Assembly: GCA_009767595.1 (NCBI GenBank)
Contig: VSDK01013725.1
Span: forward strand, 332,979-396,978
DNA from: Symbiodinium kawagutii
Lineage: Eukaryota; Sar; Dinophyceae; Suessiales; Symbiodiniaceae
Direction of reading: 5' to 3'
Length of the DNA stretch: 64,000 bases
The notes beneath the pieces were generated by a model. That model made no database searches, was not told the origin of the DNA, and saw only the letters and a program-made list of their open reading frames with translations. Positions 23,053-33,700 of the stretch are shown piece after piece. The stretch's first letter is position 1; each line of letters starts with the position of its first letter. A program made the position numbers and the translations under genes.

Positions 23053-24492
23053 ATATACCATATCGTAATTCGTTCGGAGTATTGCTGCTGGTTCCAACAT
23101 GTTCGAGCTGTGCGTCTGTTGCGAACTGTGCTTGTTTCATGGATGTTTGGGGGTCCACAACAGCCATCAGAAGTGTCAAATGCCAGGGGGGAAAAGAACT
23201 GCGATTTAGTCCTGGTAGGTGAATCATCTACGAAATGGTGGGATTGCTATATGTTTGAATACCAGGCCTCAATGTTCCTGAGAATGAGTCAGGACTGACA
23301 ACTATGGCGACATCCCAATTCCACCAGCCCCGGCAGAAACCCAACGAGATTATAAAAGAGTTCTGTGGTCTTTGTCAACCCAGTCCAGTGGTTGGCAATG
23401 ATGGTACTCTATTCCATCCAAACAGATGGTTTTCCCGGTTTCAGCAAGAAGAAAGGTGAGAATCTCAGATTCAGGAATTGCAAACGTCATCAGAGCATTT
23501 CCAAGAAGGCAAACAGCCAGCACCCTCTCATGGGTCCTTCTGGGAGTAGCTTTTGCTCCTGTTTCGCGGCCCCGCGCTGTCGTGTAGAGCACCGCAGCAT
23601 GAATGAAAACCGGAATGTTGTCGCGTGCCCTGCCTATCGATGTGCACTGTAAACCATCAGAAAAATCAGCACAGAAGTTTCTTGCAGGACACCATGTTTG
23701 CCGTGCACCAAGGAAGCACGAAACAGGAACTTGGGGCCATACTCTCTGGTAAATCAATGCAAGCCAATGTATCACTTTCCTGGGGATACAAGGTGTGGTC
23801 AACCGTCAGGACTCCCAACAGATCGATCACCATTCATTCTATCATAGTCACTCACTGTAGTCAATCACATGTTTAAAAAACATGTTTCCAACCAAATGTA
23901 CCAGTCAATCATATATAATAATATTTAAAGCATGTGTCCAACAAAATATATCAAAATGTACCTTACTTTACCACTACTGTGGATGTACTTCACATGATTC
24001 TACATGGCTTTGGCCTCATCCCAACACCTTGGCCCGAGTGCCTCGAGACAATAGGTACAATGCAAGGCACGCACCAAGGAATGCCCCGACAACCTGGGCG
24101 TGTGATCGAGTATGAATGCTTTCCCATGTAGATACATACATACATACATATATATATGTATACATACTAATCATATCTATAACTATCAAAAAATACATAC
24201 TAAGTTACATATACATGCTAACGATGTCAAATAAAAACATATGTACTAAGTTACATATGCATGTCAATGATCATCAAATACATGTAATTGACACATATAT
24301 ATATATATAAATATACATAGCCTGTAAATGAATATATATATATATATATGTAAACATATGTACCAAGTATGTGTGTATGTTGATAAAAATGCACCGTATA
24401 CCATGTATAACATAATTACGGAGATATGACGATATTCAACCTGTTCACTTGATTGTCCTCGAGAAGAATGGAGTATTGGAGTATTGCTAGTC

Positions 24493-24677
24493 TGGTTGGT
24501 GGTTAAAACCCCCTTGAAAAATATGCTCTTCAATCAACCAATCATCCCAAAATCATTGGGGAAAACAGCAAATGTATGTATGATTATGTAGAAAAATCAA
24601 GATTATGCTGAACAATTCTACAAAAACCATAGGATTTGTTCAACATTTAGACAAATGTCAATCAAACCACCAACCAG
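24493..24677. mobile_element. M3 element with about 90 extra bases
   Basis: Ends TGGTTGGTGGTTAAAACCCC and CAATCAAACCACCAACCAG are intact, but the middle is about twice the usual length. Confidence 0.65.
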
Positions 24678-24869
24678 TTGTCTTCATGGCCAGTGCACGA
24701 GTTCAACCTGGATCCCTTGGCCATCTCCATAAGTTTCGGGCTCATGCAGCCGCTGCTGCAAGGCAGCAAGCAGGCTGGGCACGACCTTAGCAGCTGTTTG
24801 GGGTCTCCAAGGTCTACAGCATGATGATGCATGCCATGATCCACTTCAAAACTAACGGATTTTACCAAG

Positions 24870-24984
24870 TGGCTATGGGTCAATATTAACCAACCAAGTA
24901 ATGGGGGATAATAACCAGTAATAATAGGGAAAACAATGGTTAATGATGGGGAACCAGGGGTACGGGGTTTTGACCCACAGCCAT
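24870..24984. mobile_element. M2 inverted-repeat element
   Basis: TGGCTATGGGTCAATATTAA at the left and GGTTTTGACCCACAGCCAT at the right; the core AGGGAAAACAATGGTTAATG is the family standard. Confidence 0.85.
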
Positions 24985-25776
24985 TTTTACCAAGTAAACT
25001 GATGATTCTGTGCGGATGTCGATCTTGAGACACACCCAGTACTTGAGCTTTAGACACGTTTACACGGATCATGTCATGCACAAGGGGCTGCCGCGGCAAC
25101 AGAGGGTCGATGACACAAAACAAGACCCTAAAACCATAAAATTTTGGCTCTTGTCATGTACAGGAAGCTGGTGGCAAGCAAATGCTGCTACGGCTGTAAT
25201 CTGCATATCCTGGAACTGTTATAGAGAGATGTCTGCCGCTATTGTGGCCACACACAAAAAAACCAACATGTTTTTTGCCACTGAAATGGGTTAATATTTG
25301 GATGTTTCAGGCGCACCGCAGTTTCAGGAAACACCCTACTAAGAGTCCGGTCATCCTTACTTTCCTGCAACTACGCAGTGGCTGTTCATTGATGTTCAAC
25401 TCTTGTGAGTCTTTCGGGTTCTGAGTGAAAGAGCAAAGCAGTGGTTGACCCGGTTCAAAATTAGCCATTGCGTGGCAGTTTGTTGGATTCGTTGGATTCA
25501 AACTTCTATATTAGGACACAACCTCGCTGACACCGATGCAGGCCTCTCGAGATGGGTCCGTGGCCGTATCTTCCAAGAGAGGACGGCCTCAGGTTTCAGA
25601 AATCCAACCTATGTTAACAAATTTGGAAATGGGACCAAATTGGTTTACCACAGACATCCTAAAGCAAACAGGTGGTGGGGTTGTCATGTGGAAATGCATG
25701 GCATGTTCACACCCAACAGCCCAAAAGTTGCATGATCACTTCAAGACACTCTCTAACATCTCTTTTGGCTGCAATG

Positions 25777-25965
25777 TCAAGAAAAGTGGGTGTGATATGG
25801 TGTGATGCAGCGGGAAGACGCCCAGCACAGAATGATCTGGAGCCAGTGTCCCATCTTCATGAACTTGGCCTTTTCAAATTGTGTCCGGCCGTTGCTCTTG
25901 GAAAGATCATGTCTGGGGGCCCCAAGAGTACCGGTCAGAGAGATGGCCAAGCTCAGTAACATCAA
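25777..25965 (-). CDS. Possible exon, unrecognised
   Basis: The minus-strand frame reads LAISLTGTLGAPRHDLSKSN, then GRTQFEKAKFMKMGHWLQII with mostly G/C third positions. It could be a 5' exon of the prenyltransferase or of another gene. No likeness recognised. Confidence 0.3.
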   Translation of the reverse strand: MMLLSLAISLTGTLGAPRHDLSKSNGRTQFEKAKFMKMGHWLQIILCWASSRCITPYHTHFS

Positions 25966-25969
25966 TGTG

Positions 25970-26120
25970 GGTGTTTCTCAAAATAGGGGTACTGCTAAAT
26001 CATTAATAAATCATCAATTTATAGATTGATCTGGTTGATCAACCATGAATATCAACCATTTACAGTAGTAAACCAACCATTTCTAGTAATAAACCAACCA
26101 TAACTTTGGGGGTCCTACAT
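25970..26120. mobile_element. Diverged M1 element
   Basis: The left end TGGGTGTTTCTCAAAATAGG is intact. The inner TAGTAATAAACCAACCATTT block is duplicated and the right end decays after GGGGGTCCTACATTG. Confidence 0.6.
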
Positions 26121-26593
26121 TGCCAGGTCGCAACCACCATGTGCTATTTTCGGTTTCTCTCACCAGGTGCGGTGCTCCAACCACCCGCGACTGGACAGCC
26201 AGGCCACCGGAAGCTGCAACGCTTCCGTTAGCTCGACACGAGGTGAGGTACAGCGAGTACGCCCTGGCTGCGCTGGCGGCGCTGGTGGTCGAAATACGAT
26301 GGCGATGAAGTTAGAGGATCCAGGATCCAGGCGGGTGGGCTGCGGAATCCTGGATTGGAATACACAACGGTATATAATATAGTAGTGCATTTTTCTTGCA
26401 TATCAGAAAAAACTAGATTTTTTTACGTATTAATACAGATATATGTGTTTTTTAATCATGGTTGGAGAAATTGACTTGGAATAGAAAACCATGTGTTGAT
26501 GATGACAATTTGGGAACAAAATCATTGCAGTTTTGAGCACTACTCATGCGGGCAAACAGTGCGTGTGATGACACCAGCTTTGAAAGGGATAGG

Positions 26594-26690
26594 GTTATTT
26601 CTCGAAATAGAGGTACATCATTCACTTGATCCACCATTTATAGTACTAAACCAACCATTTTTGGGGTCCTCTATATTGAAAAACCACCAT
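26594..26690. mobile_element. M1 inverted-repeat element
   Basis: Ends TTATTTCTCGAAATAGAGGT and CTCTATATTGAAAAACCACC with the core AACCAACCATTTTTGGGGTC. Confidence 0.7.
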
Positions 26691-27007
26691 AGAGAGCCCG
26701 CCGGAAGAAAACAATGTGACGATACGAATTCAAATGTGATTAAAGTTTACCGTGAACACATGTGAACACAGCAGGTCGGTGCTTTCAGGGCAACAAACAT
26801 CATGGCAGTTGCTTCTGGCCAACATCGGTGGCCAGGACTAAACTGATTAAACCGGTTTCTGATTCAAGTGATTTCAGTAAACGCGAATTAAATGTCTATT
26901 TGAAACCACAAAGTTGAGCGCTGGGTCAACATGAGAGCAATTCCGCCAGGGCGAGTTGTCGTGATCCCAGGCAGGGCGAGTTGTGAATGACCATGGCGAT
27001 GCTGACT

Positions 27008-27121
27008 AATGGCTACCCAGGATTAATAACCCCCTGGTTGATTAATAGGGGGTATCCCCCTAGTTAATGGGAACCCCCCTAGTGAATCAACCAGGGGTTT
27101 ATTAATCCTGGGTAGCCATTA
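27008..27121. mobile_element. Palindromic element with about 45-base arms
   Basis: TAATGGCTACCCAGGATTAA opens the left arm and TTAATCCTGGGTAGCCATTA closes the right. The arms continue with CCCCTGGTTGATT and its inverse. A half copy (CCTGGATTAATAGATCCCTA) is at 15,034-15,077. Confidence 0.85.
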
Positions 27122-27603
27122 AGTGATCATAAGCCATCACCCATCTGATGATGACAAGTGATCCTGATGAATCACTCAGTGATGCTTATCATGATGCTGC
27201 TTAGTGATGAATGATGCTGTTGCTAGCTGCTTCTTTGCCACTCGGTGGTGTTGTTAATCACTAGTGATCCTTATCAACCACTTAGTGGGGAAAGCATCAA
27301 ACTTCAGCTTCATATGTGCCAAGAATTGTTCCAGCAAGTCTTGAAGTGGCAGAGAACATCAGAATCACCACCAGAAGCCATAGGAACCGCCAGGAACCGT
27401 CACCATCGCTAAGCATTCACAAGGTGTTTCACCAAATGCCTGTTAGCAAGAGTGACAAAGATGGTGCACCATTGACAGATTGAGGTTCAGGGTTGGCACT
27501 CATTATTAATAACGACTAATTAAGCTGATTAAGTTGACCTTTGGCTAATTCATGAACCAATAATAGTGACAATGATGGTGAGCAAAGCTGCTATTGATAT
27601 CTA

Positions 27604-27720
27604 TTAACCAATAAGTTGTTGCCACTTCCCGAAGACATTCTCAAATTTTCGGCTCATAGCAGCTATACGCCAGATGTTGGCAGGTAAGTCAACTTGATCG
27701 AACCAACCATCCATTTTCAC
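27604..27720 (-). CDS. Last exon of the unrecognised gene
   Basis: Reads VKMDGWFDQVDLPANIWRIA, then AMSRKFENVFGKWQQLIG and TAA, after a CGGCCCAG acceptor. The composition is clearly protein-like. The family is unknown. Confidence 0.5.
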   Translation of the reverse strand: MKMDGWFDQVDLPANIWRIAAMSRKFENVFGKWQQLIG

Positions 27721-30700
27721 CTGGGCCGGTCAAGTAACATACTGGATGGTGGTTGGTGGCTGAAAGCGGGCTAGTCCAACACAACACCATCAAACAACAT
27801 ACCCAAGAGGCTTTCAAGCAAAAATGTTACCCGATCTTATCCGATCCATAATGGAAGGTCCAAAAACGATTGGCACATAGATCACGAACCAAGCGGAGAT
27901 TTCCATGGTGGCAGTACCAACTGATTTTGAGGACACGAATCATCTGCGGTAACAAGGCGCGATACACCGTGAATTTTCCACACGACTCGAAATCGAGGCT
28001 GTCTGGAGTCTAAAGTGATGTGGTGGTTTCTCAAGCCGCAGGGAACCCAAATATAGGGTGGTTTATTAATATAAATAGTGAATACTGGATGATCTGAGGG
28101 TGCCCCTATTCTGAGAAACTCCCATGTAGGCAAAGACATCTCCACAGAGCTCGCCCGATGATTTCAGTGACATAGCGGAAATAAGTGGAACTTACCCTTG
28201 ATTTGATGTGCTTTTGAATGCGCAATGCCACAATATCTATGTTGAGCCAGAACCATGAAATTCTTTGCCGGAACACCTCGTCAATCTTTTGCTGTCAGCA
28301 TTCGAAAGTTTACGGTGCAATTGATACGCTCGCATCCAGGGCAAGCCGCAAAAGAAAGATCATTCTGCCAATTGATTCTCTGCCCTGAGACAGGACACAT
28401 CTGCCCTGCTCCCGGGGGGGCATGCTGGGGGCGTTGCCACCTGTATATTCATAGTTCTCAAAGAAACTGTGCATCTCATCCATCGATAGTTCTGAGCCGA
28501 TGAACATGTACCTCAACCTGATCTGTTCACATAGCTGTTGATGCGATGCCTGTACTGGCTCTATCTACCTCTTGCTGTCTGTAAAGTATATGATTTCTTC
28601 CTGCGTTGAGACATGAATGGAATTTCTTTAGGCGAAACCTTCAAGACATTCTTGTGCCCTGTGTCACGGGCAGCTACCACAACAACCTGGCTACTGGCTG
28701 CTGGTGCCACATCGACATCTGACCAGCTGAGGTCTTTTGATTGATGCACAGCTACTACAGCATGGCTCCGCAAGGGGTACTTATTAGGGGACCAAAATGG
28801 ACCAAACAAACGACAAGTTTTGGGTTTCGATTGAATGAAACCAACTTGCCTGGTGGGTGACAACTTTGGAACATGGCCACATGAGCTCTTATAGACATGT
28901 GTCAATTCCAAAGATCATCCAAAAATAACAAGTTAATATCCCAGCAAAGGATTATGTTTTCCTCGATGGGACAAGGCCAAAGGGTTTTGAAGCAACGCAG
29001 GAAAACTGCTCGGAACAAGATGTATCTATCTATCTGTATATATATATATATGTAAATCTAGACTCTTTATACATAACTTTGTCCAAGAATGGTGTACCCC
29101 CAAGACTGGTGATTACCCTATCAATGTACCACCATGGCCATAACCATGGTAAAGCCACAGACTCAGGTGTGGGGGCCAGGTAGGAGGATCATACTGGTTT
29201 TATAGGGTTATAAGCATTGATAATGATTGATAATAGGGGGTAATAACCAACAAGAGGAGTGGATATACCAACTATATGATCCGTATAGGTGTTTCTCAAG
29301 CCATAGGGGTACCCTAAAGCATCCAGTCTATGAACCATTTATAGTAGTAATCCAAACATGTTGGGGAGCTCCCCATTTTGAGAAACCCCCATATCAACAC
29401 TTCATCTTTTTGATAGGGAAATATCAGAAGGAATTAAATCCAAATCAGCATAGACGTATCATGTAAACATGAAAGATACAGTGTATCAAGTGCTCATCTG
29501 TAAGAACAACAGGTTTTTGAATCTAAAGGACCTCAAAAGTTTGGAAAAGGATCCTCCGTGACAAATGAACAATAAATAATATACAGGCATAGGCACGCAT
29601 CGCTAAAGAAAAAAATCCATCCGTTTGCAAAATAAGAACAACTAACAAGCGAGTTAAGTCCGGTTGAATAAAGTGGTTGTTACAATGACCCCATCTAAAT
29701 TAGCAAACCATGGGGAAAGTAAGATAAGATGGTTCCTAAATTATCACCCCTAGGGTGTTTTAGGGCAGCACAAAGGCCCACCTGCTCCAATCGAAATCAA
29801 ACATCAGCAGCTAGTCATGATTGATATGGGGGGGTTCTCAACTCAGGGGAACCCCCAAAAATGATTGGTTTAGTACTGTTTAGTACTATGTATGACTGGG
29901 GGTTCCCCTGTGTTGAGAACCATTGACCGTTAACCAACATAACCATTAACTTGTATAAACTGCCATTTTCAGGACTATTAACCATTAACTATTTAATATA
30001 AAGCATGATGACTGGGGATACTCCTATGGCTTGAGACACCTCCGTGAATGATGGAGCAGCTACAGACCAGCTACGAGATGCACAGGGGGTCCCCTTCCAG
30101 TAACAAACACATCCTGGAAACACAGGAGTTTACCCTTGCTAAACTAACATGGCAATGGAAAATCCACCATTCTGTTAGGAAAACCCTGGGAAAACATCCA
30201 TTTATGGCGGGGGGGGGGGGGGGGGCATGTTAGTTTACCAGAGGGTATTCCTGAACTGCTTGATGGTCAGAAGCCATCCGGTTCCTATGCTCCATATGCT
30301 CCTCGATCAACCAACCATCCCAAAGTCTCGGGGGAAGCGTTGAAAATGTCTATGAAACCACCAAACAAATGTTCAACCATAGCTAGCCATAGAAAACTTT
30401 TGATTTTCAACATAATATTTCCCTTTTTGTGTATTCCGAAACCTTTTCATTCATTTCCACCGTTGGAGGCGAGAGGCTTAAGGGTCACGCATTGCTTAAC
30501 GTGATCCGTGTCACCGTGCTGCATGGTTGACAGTGGTTCATGAACAGGGCTAATCACCAACAAGACAGGGCTAATCACCAACCATACGGACTATGAGAAT
30601 TCTTCGATCTTAGTTGATCAAAGGTAACTTGCAACAAGTTTGTACCTGTTAGTCATTGACAAATCACTGATAAAATCATTGACAAAGCATTGATAAATCA

Positions 30701-33700
30701 TAGGTAATGATGAGAGCTCATCACATCCAATCATGACCTCCATCTTTCCAGCGGTTTTTTTTTCAGCTTGTCTACTGTGGCACCTGCATCCCCATCACTG
30801 GAGCTGCACCTGTAGCTTGGCTTGACGTGCGCTGCTGGGGTTGATTCCCTTGGAACCAAGCAAGAACTATGGTTAGTAAATGCACAATGCTATGATGGTG
30901 AAGTGCCATCCACCAGAATCTTTGCTTCATCTTTGCTATAATGGTGAAGAAATAGTGAATGGTTGACCACATAAATTAGTGGTTGATAGTAGATGATAAC
31001 CAACAAGGACAGGGGATATCCAAACTCTAAGGCGAGGGTCAAGCCACCAATCTGAGAACCCATCCCAACATGAGGACTGGTGGCGAGATGGCTCCCTACA
31101 GTGAAAAAACCAGGGGAGGAAGTCTGTAGGAAAGCCGAATGAAACACAACCCAACTTTCAACCAGAAAAATGCAGGGATTAGACGAGCTTGAATGCCCAC
31201 CTGCCTAGGAAAGAGAAACAAAATGTTCCCTAAAGGATGTGCACCAGGCATACCATCAACATGCTTCCTATACCTCGTTTCAAGATACTGGTACTTGCAT
31301 CCATTCATTCTACAAGAGTCACGCAAATTCTCAATGCTTGCCTTATTCGACAATGCGGCACTGCAGCAATTGATGATACCAACCACAGCAATGACAACCC
31401 ATCACAATCCCGCATTGTATAGTCCGTGAGTCTCTGGTACTCAAGGATTAGCCTCAATGATATATCCCAATTTGCAGCTGATAATCTCACACACACAGAG
31501 TAGATCAAAGATACTTTCTCGTCATCAAACATCCATTCTCATCTGCAGAAAATCTTCGCGAACGCCGAAAAAGATGAGTGAAAATAACGACTACCCAGGT
31601 GCACCTCAGCAGCAAATGCCTTTGTTCCTTCTGTTCTTCTTAGATTTCACCTGGAGGCTGTGACCAGCTAGCGGCGAACCATGACGATTCGCGACGAAAA
31701 AAACATGTGCTACGGACATGAATCGAAGGATTTGAAGACCCAAACCGAGCTTGGGATAGTTCCAAGATTATTTGTATGGCTTGATACTTGGTGTTACGGT
31801 CATGGGCGAATTTCCAATGTCAAACAATTAACAACAATTCTACACATCATGATTTCATGTATAATCATACTTGAAAACAACAAAAAACACTGTATGAGTA
31901 AATTCATGTGAATGATACTTAATGTAAAGTAGTGGTAGGTATTTACGTTCAAGTGTATGTAGGTGCTAAGAATACAGAGTGCAAATATATACTGTATATA
32001 TAATGTAATATACATACATAATTAACAAATAAATATATCAATATACAAATACATGTGTATAAACGTATATATGTATATATATCTATATATATGCTTTCAT
32101 GTATATGCAAATGTTATATGTATACATACTATGTATGTATATGTATGTAATCATAGATTTGTACATGTATGATGCATTACTCCTGGGCTGTTCCCCCCAT
32201 CATCTTAGTCCGCCCCGCAAAACGGGCCTTCGTAGCCGCCTTAGCCGGTTCTGCACTCCTCAGATCGGTCACAGGCTTTCCGAACATGAGTTCAGCAGAA
32301 AACAAGAACAAACATGGCGAGCTGGGTCAAGCAGTTAATCAACCAAAAACACTGGTTAATAGTTAATAATAGGAGATAATAAGTAACAATAGTAGGGGAT
32401 ATACCAGCTATATATGGCTATGGGTCAATATTAATCAACCAACCAATGGTGACTTCTAGCTGGTTAATAGTCAATAATAGGGGATAATAAGTAACAATAG
32501 TAGGGGATATAAGGGATATACCAGCTATATATTGGCGAGCTGGGTCAATATTAATCAACCAATTTCATAGGGGATAGTAACCAGTAATAATAGGGAAAAC
32601 AATGGTTAATGATTGGGAACCAGGGGTACGGGGTGAACTGACCCACACCCACATTCCGGATCATGTGGCTGTGGGTCAAGCCATTGCGTGCCCCTAGAAC
32701 CATTGGTTAAGAATGGACTTCCATTGCAGATTGCCGTATACGGGGCTAATAATTTTGACCAACATGTGGGTGTGTTCATGGTGTGGCCTCAAAATGAGAA
32801 TTCAAGGTGACCACTTCCAAATGGTTGAGAAGAACTCAGGACAGCCGATATTTTTTTGACATGCTGTACGCAGTGGCTCCCGCATGCAACGCTGAGTTGC
32901 TCGTGTTGGACTCGGCGGAGCTCGGCGAGAAGTATCACGACCGTGCAGTCAAATTGAAGGTGGTTGAACCACCCCTATGGAAAACATTAGTCAGCCAACC
33001 AAACATGAATCAATACTGGGGAAAATAAGAAAATGATTAAAACCGCCAGGCAGATTATGAATTATGACCACTGACTGCAATTATATATGTCATAAATTTG
33101 GCCCAGATCAATGAAATCAAATTGAAGGTCAATGATTCTAGAAAAGTTCATTGACCCGAACTGCAGAGTTACCATCACCGCTAGCATGCCTTCAGCCAAC
33201 TGGTGCAGAACCTCATCCACTCTAATGGGCCTGGGATGGCCTGGGTGTTCAAGTTGTGAGCCCCCTTGCATGCTTAGCTTCTTCACGATGTCTCTCAGGA
33301 CGTTTTCAATGCGCATCTAACCCAACTCGAGGCACGGCCTTGCCACAGCATGGTCTCCTGTTATGATAACATGTGATAACCATTAGCTATATCTCCTGTT
33401 ACCACATCTGACCCTCATCTCTAAGGGCAAAAAAACCTCCTGGTGGGCGGTTTACCTGTGGGGTACAGCTTCCGAGTCGGACCCGGTGGCACTGTTGCCT
33501 GGTCCCTGCTAGGACCATCCTGGGCGGATTCATCTTGGGGGATGACTTCATAGCCCGGATCACTCAGCTCAGTAGGAATGACGCATATGGTCCATCAGCA
33601 GCGGATGATCCTGATTTATAGTGCTGATTAATCCTGATTCTAACCAGTTGGACAATTGGCCCCTGGTGCATCAGTATCGACCATACGTCAGATCACTCAC

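Larger units (their letters stand above)
20322..27603. other. Region between prenyltransferase and unrecognised gene
   Basis: Holds M1, M2 and M3 elements, a distinct inverted-repeat element at 21,768-21,913, AT-rich simple sequence (24,120-24,350) and a palindromic element at 27,008-27,121. The missing 5' exons of the UbiA gene must be here or further upstream; none could be fixed. Confidence 0.5.

Noticed and set aside
23350-23802. A 150-codon minus-strand frame
   Set aside because: Composition is not clearly protein-like, there is no family likeness, and other frames are equally plausible. Left out of the gene models.
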